A stretch of 64,000 bases of DNA, from NCBI RefSeq assembly GCF_028621895.1, contig NZ_CP117520.1, forward strand, positions 434,001 through 498,000. The letters are read 5' to 3'. A program made the position numbers and the translations under genes. This stretch comes from Acinetobacter sp. GSS19 (GTDB taxonomy: Bacteria; Pseudomonadota; Gammaproteobacteria; Pseudomonadales; Moraxellaceae). The notes under the pieces are model-generated. The model was not told the origin of the DNA, searched no databases, and saw only the letters and a program-made list of their open reading frames with translations. Shown in pieces: positions 8,596 to 18,967 of this stretch (its first letter is position 1; every line of letters starts with the position of its first letter).

Positions 8596-9374
8596 ATCCT
8601 AATTCACAGCAACCTACTGGTTCAAACGTAGCACCTAATGTTTTAGGAAATGTTCAACGTCCGGGTGAGTACTTGCGTCAAATTCGTGTGGCTCAAAAAC
8701 TTGAGCTGGCGGATGCGGCAGCTGCTTTAAATATGCCGTTAAAAACTTTAACGGCCTTAGAACAAGATGATTATAAGGCCTTGCCAGAAGCGACCTTTAT
8801 CAAAGGCTATTACCGTTCTTATGCCAAATTGCTGAAAACTGATGCCACTGCGATTATTCAGCGTTTTGATGAAATTTATGCCAATGATACCGGTCTATTA
8901 CCCAATCATGCCCTGAACAATTCACCGATTAAAATCATGGGGAAATTGCCAGGTTCCAACAGTGATCGCAAAAAGAAGTGGTTCAAGCGCATAGCGATTG
9001 CGATTCTGGTACTGCTTGTGATTGGATTGGCGGTAATGGGTATCCAGAACTGGTCATCAAAGAAAGAGACCACATCAAATTCACAAGCTGCACAATCCAA
9101 TGTTCAAGTTTTATCTTTGGATAATGCCAATAGCACTTCTGGTGATCAGCTGGTCTTGAGTTTTAACCGTCCAACCTCAATTCATATTGTGGATTCAACC
9201 GGTAAGGTACTGGCAACAGGCCGCCAATCAAATACAGTGACATTAAATGGCCAGTCTCCATTCCAGATCCGTTTAGATGATGCAACTGCAGTCTCTTTGA
9301 CTTTGAACCAGGAACAGATTTCCCTGTCTCCTTATACCGTAAACGGGCAGGCTGATTTCCGTTTATCACGCTAA
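8586..9374 (+). CDS. rodZ: cell-shape protein RodZ (HTH, TM and DUF4115 domains)
   Basis: Bitopic membrane protein that links MreB filaments to the elongasome. Domain order is visible: a flexible N-terminus, an XRE-like helix-turn-helix at about 27-95 (GEYLRQIRVAQKLELADAA...), a basic stretch, one transmembrane helix at about 134-153, then a Ser/Asn/Gln-rich periplasmic linker and a C-terminal DUF4115 beta domain. At 262 residues it is shorter than the 337-residue E. coli protein, mainly through a shorter linker. The start overlaps the end of pilF. Confidence 0.92.
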   Translation: MEVNPNSQQPTGSNVAPNVLGNVQRPGEYLRQIRVAQKLELADAAAALNMPLKTLTALEQDDYKALPEATFIKGYYRSYAKLLKTDATAIIQRFDEIYANDTGLLPNHALNNSPIKIMGKLPGSNSDRKKKWFKRIAIAILVLLVIGLAVMGIQNWSSKKETTSNSQAAQSNVQVLSLDNANSTSGDQLVLSFNRPTSIHIVDSTGKVLATGRQSNTVTLNGQSPFQIRLDDATAVSLTLNQEQISLSPYTVNGQADFRLSR

Positions 9375-9396
9375 TTCGCAACAGTAGAGCGATAGA

Positions 9397-10512
9397 ATGA
9401 TTGAGAATCCAATTAAACGTCGTCCAACCCGCAAAATTCGTGTGGGGTCTGTCTATGTAGGTGGTGATGCACCGATTAGCGTGCAGAGCATGACCAATAC
9501 GGAAACCTGTGATGTCGATGCCACCGTAGCGCAAATCCAGCGATGTGTTGATGCGGGTGCAGACATCATGCGTGTTTCCGTTCCTTCCATGGAAGCGGCA
9601 CAAGCCTTTGGTGAAATTCGTAAGCGTGTTGATGTGCCCTTGGTTGCGGATATTCATTTTGACTATAAAATTGCGCTCGCAGTTGCCGATCTGGGGGCAG
9701 ACTGTTTGCGAATTAACCCGGGCAATATCGGTTCGGAACAAAAGATTCGCGAAGTGGTTGCTGCTGCCAAACACCATGATATTTCCATGCGGATTGGGGT
9801 GAACGCCGGTTCATTGGAAAAAGACATCCAGAAAAAATATGGCGAGCCAACCGGACAAGCATTGCTTGAGTCGGCAATGCGTCATATCGATATTTTAGAC
9901 CGTTTGGACTTTCAGGAGTTCAAGGTTTCAGTTAAGGCATCGAATGTATTCCTGACCATGGATGCTTACCGTTTGTTATCGAAACAGATTGATAATCCAC
10001 TGCATTTGGGTGTAACCGAAGCAGGAATTTACCGTACGGGTACAGTAAAATCTGCGATCGCACTCGGTGGCCTGCTACTCGAAGGCATCGGCGATACCAT
10101 GCGTATTTCGCTCGCTGCCGAGCCGGAAGATGAAATCAAGGTCGGTTTCGACATTCTGAAATCACTTGGCTTGCGTTCTAACGGCATTAATTTTATTGCC
10201 TGCCCAAGCTGCTCACGTCAGGAATTTAACGTGATTAGCGTGATGCAGCAGCTTGAAGAGCGCTTAGAAGATGTGCGCACCCCAATGGATGTTTCTGTGA
10301 TTGGCTGTAAGGTCAACGGGCCAGGTGAGGCCAAAGAGGCGGATATCGGTGTGGTGGGGGCGAGCCCACGTTCATTGGTATATCGTAATGGTGAAAAGAG
10401 CCATTTAATTGATACCAATCAGTTGGTTGATGAAATCGAGTCTATGGTTCGTCAACGTGTTCAAGAGCTTGAAGAAGCTAAATCTAAAGAGATCATTCGT
10501 AGTTCATCATGA
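9397..10512 (+). CDS. ispG: 4-hydroxy-3-methylbut-2-enyl diphosphate synthase IspG (GcpE)
   Basis: Catalyses the penultimate step of the MEP isoprenoid pathway, converting MEcPP to HMBPP with a [4Fe-4S] cluster. The cluster ligands are Cys269, Cys272 and Cys304 with Glu311 (CPSC...GCKVNGPGE), matching E. coli C270/C273/C305/E312 with one residue offset. The 371-residue length is standard. It overlaps hisS by four bases (ATGA), so the two are translationally coupled. Confidence 0.98.
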   Translation: MIENPIKRRPTRKIRVGSVYVGGDAPISVQSMTNTETCDVDATVAQIQRCVDAGADIMRVSVPSMEAAQAFGEIRKRVDVPLVADIHFDYKIALAVADLGADCLRINPGNIGSEQKIREVVAAAKHHDISMRIGVNAGSLEKDIQKKYGEPTGQALLESAMRHIDILDRLDFQEFKVSVKASNVFLTMDAYRLLSKQIDNPLHLGVTEAGIYRTGTVKSAIALGGLLLEGIGDTMRISLAAEPEDEIKVGFDILKSLGLRSNGINFIACPSCSRQEFNVISVMQQLEERLEDVRTPMDVSVIGCKVNGPGEAKEADIGVVGASPRSLVYRNGEKSHLIDTNQLVDEIESMVRQRVQELEEAKSKEIIRSSS

Positions 10513-11801
10513 GTTCAATCGTCGCAATCAAAGGTTTTAATGACATTCTGCCAACCCAAACACCGGCATGGAGACGTCTAGAACAGCAACTGGCTTCCCT
10601 GATGGATGCCTATGGCTATCAACAAATTCGTTTGCCGATGGTTGAACAGACCAATTTGTTCAAGCGTTCGATTGGGGATGCAACGGATATCGTTGAAAAA
10701 GAAATGTACACATTCTTAGATAAAGGTAATCCGCCGGAGTCTTTGACCTTGCGTCCGGAAGGTACTGCAGGCTGTGTACGTGCCATGCTGGAACATAACC
10801 TGTTACGTGGTGCAACCCCACGCGTTTGGTATATCGGACCCATGTTCCGTTATGAAAAACCGCAAAAAGGCCGCTATCGTCAGTTTCACCAGTTTGGTGT
10901 GGAAACCTTTGGTGTAGCAACACCTGACATGGATGCGGAACTGATCCTGATGACCGCGCGTTTGTGGCAGCGTATGGGTGTGGCAGATAAAGTCCGTCTA
11001 GAACTCAATACCTTGGGTGAAAGTGACGAGCGCGCTGCTTATCGTGCAGCCCTAGTTGAATTTTTGACTCAGCATAAAGATGCTTTAGATGAAGATTCAC
11101 AGCGCCGTCTAGAAACCAATCCATTACGTATTTTGGATTCAAAAAACGAACGTACCCAGCAGATTCTGGAAAATGCACCGAAGCTGCATGATTTTATGGG
11201 TGAAGATACCTTAAATCACTTCGCAACCTTGCAGCAGTATTTAACAGATGCCGGTGTTGAGTTCGTGATTAACCAGAAACTGGTGCGTGGTCTAGATTAT
11301 TACAACAAAACCGTGTTTGAGTGGACTACGACGCATTTAGGTTCACAAGGTACTGTCTGTGCTGGTGGCCGTTATGATGGTTTGGTAGGACAGTTAAAAG
11401 GCAAAGCAGATCAATCCGTGCCAGCCGTCGGTTTTGCGATGGGCATGGAGCGTTTGTTGCTTCTGCTCGAACAGGTTCAAGACAATACTCCAGTGCGCGA
11501 TTGTGAAGTATTCCTATTGGCCGACCCATCTTATCAGGGTAAAGCCCTGGTGTTGGCTGAACAAATCCGCAATCAGTTGGAAGCAGCCAATAGCCATATC
11601 CGTCTGAAAGCTGGTTCACAAGGTAGTCTGAAAAGCCAGATGAAAAAAGCGGATCAATCCGGGGCCATTTATGCTCTGATTCTTGGCGAGCGAGAGTGGG
11701 AAGCACAGCAACTGGCCGTGAAACAGCTAGCCACTGCGGAGCAGCACGAAGTTGCTGTGGCAGAACTGGTTCCATTCCTCATTCAACAACTTGCACAATA
11801 A
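10509..11801 (+). CDS. hisS: histidyl-tRNA synthetase
   Basis: Class II aminoacyl-tRNA synthetase charging tRNA-His. Motif 2 ([17 protein letters not shown]), the HisRS-specific [15 protein letters not shown] motif and the AGGRYDGL segment are present, with the anticodon-binding domain at the C-terminus. The 430-residue length matches the family. It begins within the ispG stop codon (ATGA). The next gene follows after 29 bases with its own AAAAGGA ribosome binding site. Confidence 0.98.
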   Translation: MSSIVAIKGFNDILPTQTPAWRRLEQQLASLMDAYGYQQIRLPMVEQTNLFKRSIGDATDIVEKEMYTFLDKGNPPESLTLRPEGTAGCVRAMLEHNLLRGATPRVWYIGPMFRYEKPQKGRYRQFHQFGVETFGVATPDMDAELILMTARLWQRMGVADKVRLELNTLGESDERAAYRAALVEFLTQHKDALDEDSQRRLETNPLRILDSKNERTQQILENAPKLHDFMGEDTLNHFATLQQYLTDAGVEFVINQKLVRGLDYYNKTVFEWTTTHLGSQGTVCAGGRYDGLVGQLKGKADQSVPAVGFAMGMERLLLLLEQVQDNTPVRDCEVFLLADPSYQGKALVLAEQIRNQLEAANSHIRLKAGSQGSLKSQMKKADQSGAIYALILGEREWEAQQLAVKQLATAEQHEVAVAELVPFLIQQLAQ

Positions 11802-11830
11802 GCTAAAAAGCAGCAGAAAAGGACAATCAC

Positions 11831-12535
11831 ATGAGCGCGTTAAGTGATGCTGAGCAACTCGATAATTTGAAATCATTCTCCAAAAAATATGGCTCAGCCA
11901 TGGTGAGTGGTGTCTTAATTGCGTTGATTGCCTTTTTCGGCTGGGAATATTGGCAGAAAAAAAATCTGGCAGAGTCGCAAAAGCAAACCGCCAAAGTACA
12001 ATTGTTAATGGATGAGGCAAATGCACAGGCAGGAAATAAAAATGCCTTCAACCAGCTTGCAGCCTCTGCCGACAAAATCGTAAAAGATACGCCAGATTCT
12101 GTACAGGCCCTGCAGACTCAGTTGGTTTTGGCGAAAGCTGCTTATGAGCAGGGCGATTATGCACATGCTGAAAAAGCCTTGAAACGTGTAGAAAATTCTA
12201 AGCTTGATGATCAGGGCTTGGTACAGATCGTTAAATTGCGTTTAGCTTATGCTCAACTGGCACAAAAAAAATATGAAGAAGCCTTAAAAACATTGAATGA
12301 CGTCACCGATCCAGCTTTTAAGGCAACCGCTGAAGAAGCGCGTGGTGATGTATATGTCGCAAAAAATGATATTGAAGGTGCAAAAAAAGCCTATCAAAAT
12401 GCCTGGAATGCGTTACTTGAGCGTCAGCAAGAACGTCAAATTTTACAAATTAAACTCGAAAGTGTCGGCGTTTTAGTAGAAGATCCGGATATTGAACGCC
12501 CAGTTTTGAAAACACAAATGGATGAATCTTCATAA
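11831..12535 (+). CDS. yfgM: YfgM-type TPR membrane protein (SecYEG-associated)
   Basis: Bitopic inner-membrane protein of the YfgM family. In E. coli this protein associates with the SecYEG translocon and PpiD and faces the periplasm. The protein has 234 residues with a short cytoplasmic N-terminus, one transmembrane helix at about 22-41 (SGVLIALIAFFGWEYW) and periplasmic TPR-like helices up to the end. Position between hisS and bamB is the conserved context of yfgM. The stop codon overlaps the bamB start (TAATG). Confidence 0.88.
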   Translation: MSALSDAEQLDNLKSFSKKYGSAMVSGVLIALIAFFGWEYWQKKNLAESQKQTAKVQLLMDEANAQAGNKNAFNQLAASADKIVKDTPDSVQALQTQLVLAKAAYEQGDYAHAEKALKRVENSKLDDQGLVQIVKLRLAYAQLAQKKYEEALKTLNDVTDPAFKATAEEARGDVYVAKNDIEGAKKAYQNAWNALLERQQERQILQIKLESVGVLVEDPDIERPVLKTQMDESS

Positions 12536-13683
12536 TGTATAGCAAATATAAAATTCCATTCGCGCTTGCCGTTTTATCCATTGCGCTCGTAGGTTGTTCG
12601 AGCAACAAAATTAAAGTTGAAGAAGCAAAACCGAATCCGTTGCCAAAGCTGGCTCAATCTAAAAGCTTGGTTCCTATTTTTAGCCATGACGTGAGTGCAA
12701 CAGAACAAGCTGATCCATTGCGCTTGCAGCTGGATGTCGATAATGGTGTGATTTTTGCACTCGATCCGAAAGGTGAAGTGGCTGCCTATCGCGGCAAACA
12801 GCGCATCTGGGAAAAGAAAGTCAGCAAACGGGGGCTGAGCTCCGGTGTGACCGCTGCTGAAGGTCTGGTAATTGTTGGCAACCAGAAAGGGCAGTTGTTT
12901 GCCTTAGATCAGGCGAGTGGTGAACAAAAATGGCAGGCTCAGCTCTCTGGGGCGTTATTGTCACCTGCACTGGTTCAAGCTGGCCGTGTGATTACTTTAG
13001 CGAATGATGGTACAGTCTTTGCACATGACCTGACGACTGGACAGCAAGTTTGGGCTTATAAACTGCAAAATGCACAGTTCAGCCTGCGTGGTTTGGCCTC
13101 TCCGGTGAATTTGGATGGTCGAACCATCTTGGTAGCATCTTCGAATGCGTATGTGTACGCGATTGATGCGCTCAGTGGTGTGCCTCGTATGCAGCGTCGT
13201 GTAGCAGTCAATAATGGTCGTTCTGATATTCAGCGCCTGAATGATATTGATGGTGATCCTGTGGTAGCAGGACGTTTTATGGTCACCAGCAGTTTCCAGG
13301 GGCAAGTCACTGTCACTGACTTAGCGGCGATGCAAGTGGTATGGAGCGAGGATGCCAGCAGTAACAAACGTCCGGAAGTGGCTGATAACAAGGTCTTTGT
13401 CGCGAAAACCGATGGCAAGTTGGTGGCTTATGATCTCGGCACAGGCCAATTAGCATGGGAAAACGACAGCCTACTCAACCGACAGCTGAGTAATCCCGTG
13501 ATGCTGGGTTCTGATCTGGTGGTCGGTGATCTGGATGGGGTATTACATCTGTTGGATCCAAATTCAGGTCAGCTGGTAGGTCGTTCGAAAACCAGCGGTG
13601 AAGTACGTTCGTTACGTGTAATTGACAATCAATTGTATGTTTCTACTCGCAAGGGTGCGTTAAGCGTTTGGCAGAACCGTTAA
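12535..13683 (+). CDS. bamB: outer-membrane assembly lipoprotein BamB
   Basis: Lipoprotein of the BAM complex that supports beta-barrel insertion. The lipobox ends at Cys21 (ALVGC). The rest is an eight-bladed beta-propeller of PQQ-like repeats, visible as recurring GxVxAxDxxTGxxxW-type units such as LFALDQASGEQKWQAQL and VYAIDALSGVPR. The 382-residue length fits BamB. It starts in the yfgM stop codon and ends the hisS-yfgM-bamB block, with a strong terminator after it. Confidence 0.95.
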   Translation: MYSKYKIPFALAVLSIALVGCSSNKIKVEEAKPNPLPKLAQSKSLVPIFSHDVSATEQADPLRLQLDVDNGVIFALDPKGEVAAYRGKQRIWEKKVSKRGLSSGVTAAEGLVIVGNQKGQLFALDQASGEQKWQAQLSGALLSPALVQAGRVITLANDGTVFAHDLTTGQQVWAYKLQNAQFSLRGLASPVNLDGRTILVASSNAYVYAIDALSGVPRMQRRVAVNNGRSDIQRLNDIDGDPVVAGRFMVTSSFQGQVTVTDLAAMQVVWSEDASSNKRPEVADNKVFVAKTDGKLVAYDLGTGQLAWENDSLLNRQLSNPVMLGSDLVVGDLDGVLHLLDPNSGQLVGRSKTSGEVRSLRVIDNQLYVSTRKGALSVWQNR

Positions 13684-13726
13684 TTTTCTGCTGCCTTATG
13701 TTAAACTAAGCACAATCCGTATTTTT

Positions 13727-13772
13727 AAACACGGGGTATTTGAATCAGTTCAATACCCCGTGTTTTATTTAA
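13727..13772 (+). terminator. intrinsic terminator after bamB
   Basis: A perfect 14-bp inverted repeat (AAACACGGGGTATT at 13727-13740, complement at 13752-13765) with an 11-base loop and a T-rich tail separates bamB from der. Confidence 0.9.
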
Positions 13773-13851
13773 TTATCTAATTTATTATTTTTGCTATTGT
13801 TTCTGATGTTCAGACCAGTCTCACTGGCTGATCTTGAATAAAGGTTAATCT

Positions 13852-15261
13852 ATGAAACCCGTAATTGCGCTCATTGGTCGTCCGAACGTCGGAAAATCAA
13901 CGTTGTTTAACCAGATTACCAAAAGTCGTGATGCACTTGTGGCCGACTTTGCCGGTCTGACCCGTGACCGTAAATATGGTGATGCTGTCTATCAGAATAA
14001 GTCATTCATCGTGGTCGATACCGGCGGTATTGGTGAAAATGAAGGGGGTATTGACTCCTATATGGCGGAGCAGTCTAAAACCGCCATTCATGAAGCCGAC
14101 ATGATCATTTTTGTGGTCGATGCCCGTGCTGGACTGCTTGCCTCTGATGAACAGATCGCCCGTGAACTGCGTACTTTAGGTAAAAAAGTTTTTCTGGTCG
14201 CCAACAAAGTGGATGGCGTGCATGCAGAAGCTGCACTGGTTGAGTTTTATAAACTCGGTATGGGCGAGCCGATGCAAGTGGCTGCGAGCCATGGCCGCGG
14301 TGTACAGCAAATGCTGGAAGAAGTCTTGGCTGATGTGCCTGAAGATGAAAATCCAGAAGAACATGACAAGAACACTGGCTTGCGTCTGGCGATTATTGGT
14401 CGTCCAAACGTGGGTAAATCGACGCTGGTGAACCGTCTATTGGGTGAAGAGCGCGTTGTTGCCTTTGACCAGCCGGGAACCACTCGTGACTCAATCTATA
14501 TTCCTTTTGAGCGTGATGGTCGTCAGTACACCCTGATTGATACTGCAGGTGTGCGCCGTAAAGGTAAAGTGGATGAAATGATTGAGAAATTCTCAATCGT
14601 AAAAACCTTGCAGGCGATGAAAGATGCGCATGTGGTGGTGATTGTCGTTGATGCCCGTGAGGGAATTGTCGAGCAGGACTTGCACCTCATTGGTTATGCA
14701 CTAGAAGCGGGCCGTGCCATGGTGATTGCGATCAACAAATGGGACAATATGTCCGAATATGATCGCAAACAATGTAAGCTCGATGTAGAGCGCCGTTTCG
14801 ACTTTATTCCATGGGCGAAAATTCACCTGATTTCTGCTTTGCATGGTACCGGTGTCGGCGAGATGTATCCGTCGATTCATCGCGCTTATGATTCTTCACA
14901 TCTGAAAGTATCACCAGCGAAACTGACCCAGATTTTGAATGATGCCACTGAAGCGCATCAACCACCGATGGTTTCTGGCCGCCGCATTAAAATGCGTTAT
15001 GCGCATATGGGTGGACAAAACCCACCGACGATTGTTATCCATGGTAACAAGGTAGATAAAACGCCGGCAGACTATCGCCGTTATCTGGAAAACGTGTTCC
15101 GTAAAGTTTACAAACTGGAAGGTACACCGGTTCGTATCGATTTCAAAACTTCGGAAAACCCGTTTGAAGGGCGTAAGTCGCAAGTGGATGAGCGTACTGC
15201 CGCACGTCGCCGCCGTTATATCCAGAAGTTTAAAAAAGCTGAGAAAAAGTTTAAACGCTAA
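13852..15261 (+). CDS. der: ribosome-assembly GTPase Der (EngA)
   Basis: Essential GTPase acting in 50S subunit maturation. It has two tandem G domains, each with a [10 protein letters not shown]-loop (about 8-16 and 182-190). Switch and G4 motifs are seen as DTGGIG/DTAGVR and NKVD/NKWD. A C-terminal KH-like domain ends in a basic tail. The 469-residue length is normal. It has its own upstream region after the bamB terminator and a strong terminator of its own, so it is a separate transcription unit. Confidence 0.98.
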   Translation: MKPVIALIGRPNVGKSTLFNQITKSRDALVADFAGLTRDRKYGDAVYQNKSFIVVDTGGIGENEGGIDSYMAEQSKTAIHEADMIIFVVDARAGLLASDEQIARELRTLGKKVFLVANKVDGVHAEAALVEFYKLGMGEPMQVAASHGRGVQQMLEEVLADVPEDENPEEHDKNTGLRLAIIGRPNVGKSTLVNRLLGEERVVAFDQPGTTRDSIYIPFERDGRQYTLIDTAGVRRKGKVDEMIEKFSIVKTLQAMKDAHVVVIVVDAREGIVEQDLHLIGYALEAGRAMVIAINKWDNMSEYDRKQCKLDVERRFDFIPWAKIHLISALHGTGVGEMYPSIHRAYDSSHLKVSPAKLTQILNDATEAHQPPMVSGRRIKMRYAHMGGQNPPTIVIHGNKVDKTPADYRRYLENVFRKVYKLEGTPVRIDFKTSENPFEGRKSQVDERTAARRRRYIQKFKKAEKKFKR

Positions 15262-15276
15262 GTTTTCAGCGCTAGC

Positions 15277-15306
15277 AAAGCCCAAACTACGTTTGGGCTT
15301 TTTTTA
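15277..15306 (+). terminator. intrinsic terminator after der
   Basis: AAAGCCCAAAC at 15277-15287 pairs with its complement at 15291-15301 across a 3-base loop, followed by more T residues. Confidence 0.92.
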
Positions 15307-15359
15307 TTTTGCTGGAAAAACACCTATACTCACCTGCAAGTTGTGATGGGGAATCAGAG

Positions 15360-15992
15360 ATGCTACGCATTGATCTATGTGCCTTAGACCTAATTTATCA
15401 GCCGGATGTATCCTTGCCCCGTCCGACCATGATCCAGCAGCGTAAACAGGCAATTTATGCCTATCGCAACCAATGCTTGAGTCAGTTGAGTGGTCAGCGG
15501 GTTGAGCAGGATAGTTTTGCCAATACGCTTCATGGTAAGCCCTATCTGAAAAATCAGATTTTGGCATTTAACCACTCGCATAGCCAGCAGCATTATGCGT
15601 TGGTCAGCAGTGTACAGCATGCCCATGTGGGCGTAGACGTTGAGGATCTCAACCGCCGTGTACGGATGGATGCCTTGGCACAGCATGCCTTTCATCCTGA
15701 AGAATATGCCACCTGGAAAGCCTTGGATGAGGATCGTCATTACTGGTTTAAGGTTTGGACGACTAAGGAGGCGGTGTTAAAAGCACATGGGGTAGGTATT
15801 CGCCTGAGCCTGAATGAACTGAATACCCAAGTGCATCCCACACAAGATACAGGGCAGATTGAGCATGTCTGGTTAGGCAAGGTTGCTTATCAGAACTTTG
15901 TGTTGAATCAGGTCATGCTGACAGTTGCCTGGTGTCTTGGGGAGGGGCAAACTGAATCGAGCTGGCCGCAAATCGAATTGTTTCAGCATTAA
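15360..15992 (+). CDS. 4'-phosphopantetheinyl transferase superfamily protein
   Basis: Predicted to transfer 4'-phosphopantetheine from CoA to a carrier-protein serine. The 210-residue protein shows the Sfp-type signature in order: FNHSHS (70-75, the usual FN-SHS block), GVDVED (91-96, Mg-binding acidic residues) and WTTKEAVLKAHG (133-144, W-x2-KE-x3-K). The ATG at 15360 is preferred over an in-frame TTG at 15309, which lies directly after the der terminator. The size is typical of Sfp-type enzymes, so it may serve siderophore, polyketide or fatty-acid carriers. No carrier or NRPS gene lies nearby to identify the partner. Confidence 0.88.
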   Translation: MLRIDLCALDLIYQPDVSLPRPTMIQQRKQAIYAYRNQCLSQLSGQRVEQDSFANTLHGKPYLKNQILAFNHSHSQQHYALVSSVQHAHVGVDVEDLNRRVRMDALAQHAFHPEEYATWKALDEDRHYWFKVWTTKEAVLKAHGVGIRLSLNELNTQVHPTQDTGQIEHVWLGKVAYQNFVLNQVMLTVAWCLGEGQTESSWPQIELFQH

Positions 15993-16016
15993 AAAAGCCC
16001 ATCCGGAGATGGGCTT
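15991..16016 (-). terminator. terminator for secDF (shared with the convergent gene)
   Basis: AAGCCCATC at 15995-16003 and its complement at 16008-16016 form a tight hairpin. Read on the - strand it is followed by six T residues, so it ends the secD-secF transcript. It sits against the 3' end of the convergent phosphopantetheinyl transferase gene. Confidence 0.85.
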
Positions 16017-16038
16017 AAATGAACAAAGTGCAACCGGA

Positions 16039-17007
16039 TTAAGGTAAATCATCCTCAAATTCTGGTTTGACTTGCACGATAAAGTCTTGACGGTTCAGGC
16101 CACGCCATAAGGCAAAAGCAGTTCCGATATAAATCGAAGAGTAGGTTCCGACAAATACACCGACAAACATCGCGACGGAGAACCAGCGTAGTCCTTCACC
16201 CCCGAGAACCATCATGGCAACCACGACCAGTAACAGGGTCATCGAGGTATGAATGGTACGGCGTAAGGTTTCAGTCAAGGCAATATTGACGATTTCACGC
16301 GGTTCAGCACCACGAATTTTACGGAAGTTTTCCCGGATACGATCCGATACCACGATGTTATCGTTGAGCGAGAAACCGATCACGGCCAATACCGCCGCCA
16401 ACACCGTTAGGTCAAATGGCCACTGCATCAGGGCAAAAATACCCAAGGTCATGATAATGTCGTGGAACAGGGAGAGTACTGCACCAATCGCCATTTTGAG
16501 TTCAAAGCGGATGGTCACATATACCAGCATCAGTAATAGTGCCAATGCAACAGCCCCTGCAGAACGGATATAGAGCTCATTCCCGACCTGACCACCGACA
16601 GAGTCCACCTTATGCAAGGTAGCCGTATTACCCGGTAATTGGATCGCTTTATTCAAGCTGTTGTTCAGGTCTTCAACTTTCACATCCTGCACTGGCATAC
16701 GCACAATCAGATCGGTATTACTGCCCAGAGTTTGCACCACAGCATCTTTAAAACCAGCCTTGTCTAAGGCCTGCACAACTTCGGCCTGATTGACAGCCTT
16801 TTGGTAGTTCAGCTCTGCCGAGATACCGCCAGTAAAGTCGAGACCTAAATTTAGACCTTTGGTCGCGATAAAAAACAGGCTGGCCAAAGTCAGAATGATC
16901 GAGAGGATTGCCGCAGGGCGAGCAATCTTCATAAAGTCAATCACGCGCTCATCATCTGGGCGACCATATTGTTTGGCTTTTTGTGCTTGAGTCACATCAG
17001 TCATCAT
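16039..17007 (-). CDS. secF: protein translocase subunit SecF
   Basis: Inner-membrane partner of SecD that uses the proton gradient to complete export of proteins through SecYEG. The 322-residue protein has a first transmembrane helix near 32-52, the LGLDFTGGI motif at about 72-80, a periplasmic loop, then five membrane helices ending near EFEDDLP. It starts 8 bases after secD. Order and spacing with secD and yajC match the usual operon. Confidence 0.97.
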   Translation of the reverse strand: MMTDVTQAQKAKQYGRPDDERVIDFMKIARPAAILSIILTLASLFFIATKGLNLGLDFTGGISAELNYQKAVNQAEVVQALDKAGFKDAVVQTLGSNTDLIVRMPVQDVKVEDLNNSLNKAIQLPGNTATLHKVDSVGGQVGNELYIRSAGAVALALLLMLVYVTIRFELKMAIGAVLSLFHDIIMTLGIFALMQWPFDLTVLAAVLAVIGFSLNDNIVVSDRIRENFRKIRGAEPREIVNIALTETLRRTIHTSMTLLLVVVAMMVLGGEGLRWFSVAMFVGVFVGTYSSIYIGTAFALWRGLNRQDFIVQVKPEFEDDLP

Positions 17008-17015
17008 AGATCTCC

Positions 17016-18914
17016 TTATATGCTCAACTTGCTCAAATTACGGCGTTTGCCATAAATGAGCTGCACAATGGCACGGGTTACGGTAATCGCGGTAAACATC
17101 GAGCAGACGATACCGATCATCAACGTGACCGCAAAACCTTTAATCGGGCCAGAACCAATCGCAAACAGAATGAACGCAACGAGGAACGTCGTCAGGTTGG
17201 AGTCAAAAATGGTGTTATAGGCGCGGTCATAACCCGCCACAATCGCCTGTTTTGGCGAGGCCCCCCATTTCATTTCTTCCCTGATCCGTTCGCAGATCAG
17301 AACGTTGGCATCGACCGCCATACCGATGGTGATCACGATACCGGCAATCCCTGGTAGGGTTAGTGAAGCACCAATCCAGGACATGACGGTTAAGATCATC
17401 GCGAGGTTAAACACCAGAGCAAAGTTGGCAATCAGACCGAACAAGCGGAAGAACACCACCATCCAGATCGCAACCAGTAAGAAACCGATTTGTGTTGAAA
17501 GGACGCCTTTATCAATATTTTCCTGACCGAGGCTTGGACCAACAACACGTTCTTCGACGAAGTACATTGGTGCAGCAAGGGCACCCGCACGTAACATCAA
17601 GGCCAGTTCAGCTGCTTCTTGTGGTGAATCCAGGCCGGTAATACGGAATTGTGAGCCCAGCACGGCTTGTACAGTCGCAGCATTAATGACGACCGATTCA
17701 GCATATGGAGTCCGTACTTCAGTTTGAACACCGGTTTTTGGATCGGTCACATAGCTGATTTTTTGTTTGTTCTCAATAAACAGAACAGCCATACGTTTGC
17801 CCACAGCATTACGCGTTGCATCTGCCATCAGTTTACCGCCGGCACTGTCCAGGGTAATGTTGACTTCAGCGCCGCCCGTATCCTGGCTAAAACCAGAGCT
17901 GGCATTTTGTACACGCTCACCGGTCAAGATACGGTTACGGTTTAACAGGAGCTGTTGACCGCTATCTAGTGAACGATAGGCAAATGCTTCGGTACCCGGT
18001 GGCAGCGGCTGATTGGCTTTACCGGTATAAGGATCGATATATTGATCATTCAGATCAGACACCAAGCGGAATTCAAGGTTTGCAGTACGACCGAGAACAC
18101 GTTTCGCCTCAGCAGTATCCTGTACCCCTGGTAGTTCCACTACAATACGGTTGCTACCTTGGGTTTGTACCAGTGCTTCCGCCACACCGAGTTCGTTAAT
18201 ACGGTTACGTAATGTGGTTAAGTTCTGGTTGACGGCATAGGACTGAATTTCCTGTTTGCGTACATCGCTATACGTCAATTTCAGCATTGAGCCATTGGCA
18301 GTCGCAAGTGCCTGCTGGGTAAATTCATTGCCATTGCTGCGCAGGAAGTCCATCGCGGCTGTACGGTCTGCATTATTGGCAAACTGAACAGTGATGGCAT
18401 TGTTATTCAGACTGAGACTGTTGAATTTAATTTTGTTGTCACGTAACTGGCGGCGTAAATCTGTCGCCGAGGTTTCTAGACGTTGCTGGATGGCCTTATC
18501 CATATCCACTTCAAGCAAAAAGTGAACACCACCACGCAAGTCGAGACCGAGCTTCATCGGTTTTGCACCAATTTTCTGTAGCCATTCTGGCGTCGTCGGT
18601 GCAAGGTTTAAAGCCACCACGTAGTTTTCACCTAGACCACGGCGTAAGGCATCCTTGGCTTTAAGCTGGGCTTCGGTAGAATCAAGACGTAACAGAGCGG
18701 CATTATTGGTGAAGCTATTATCGTGCGTACTAATATTTTCGCTTTTTAAAATTTGCGCTGCTTTTTGTACCACACTCTGATCAATCTGAGTGCCCGCCTT
18801 AGCACCTGAGATCTGCACAGCAGGTTCATCAGGGTACAAACTTGGCAGTGCGTATAATGTACTGATCACAAGTACGACAATGATCAGTAGATATTTCCAT
18901 GCTGGATAACGCAT
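17016..18914 (-). CDS. secD: protein translocase subunit SecD
   Basis: Large subunit of the SecDF motor. The 632-residue protein has an N-terminal transmembrane helix (about 6-24), large periplasmic P1 domain with the GLDLRGGVHFLLEVD motif, and six-helix RND-like C-terminal region. The GMAVDANVLICERIREE segment is diagnostic. AAGAAGAAAG provides a ribosome binding site. A hairpin with a T tract lies in the 53 bases between yajC and secD, so secD may receive less transcript than yajC. Confidence 0.98.
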   Translation of the reverse strand: MRYPAWKYLLIIVVLVISTLYALPSLYPDEPAVQISGAKAGTQIDQSVVQKAAQILKSENISTHDNSFTNNAALLRLDSTEAQLKAKDALRRGLGENYVVALNLAPTTPEWLQKIGAKPMKLGLDLRGGVHFLLEVDMDKAIQQRLETSATDLRRQLRDNKIKFNSLSLNNNAITVQFANNADRTAAMDFLRSNGNEFTQQALATANGSMLKLTYSDVRKQEIQSYAVNQNLTTLRNRINELGVAEALVQTQGSNRIVVELPGVQDTAEAKRVLGRTANLEFRLVSDLNDQYIDPYTGKANQPLPPGTEAFAYRSLDSGQQLLLNRNRILTGERVQNASSGFSQDTGGAEVNITLDSAGGKLMADATRNAVGKRMAVLFIENKQKISYVTDPKTGVQTEVRTPYAESVVINAATVQAVLGSQFRITGLDSPQEAAELALMLRAGALAAPMYFVEERVVGPSLGQENIDKGVLSTQIGFLLVAIWMVVFFRLFGLIANFALVFNLAMILTVMSWIGASLTLPGIAGIVITIGMAVDANVLICERIREEMKWGASPKQAIVAGYDRAYNTIFDSNLTTFLVAFILFAIGSGPIKGFAVTLMIGIVCSMFTAITVTRAIVQLIYGKRRNLSKLSI

Positions 18915-18933
18915 TTGCTTTCTTCTTAAAATG

Positions 18934-18966
18934 AAAAAGCCGTGCGGTGTGCACGACTGTTTTTTG
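18934..18966 (-). terminator. hairpin with T tract between yajC and secD (possible attenuator)
   Basis: GCCGTGC (18939-18945) and GCACGAC (18951-18957) form a stem with one G-U pair and a 5-base loop. Flanking A and T runs make it terminator-like on both strands. It lies inside what is normally a single operon, after yajC and before secD. Confidence 0.6.
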
Positions 18967-18967
18967 A

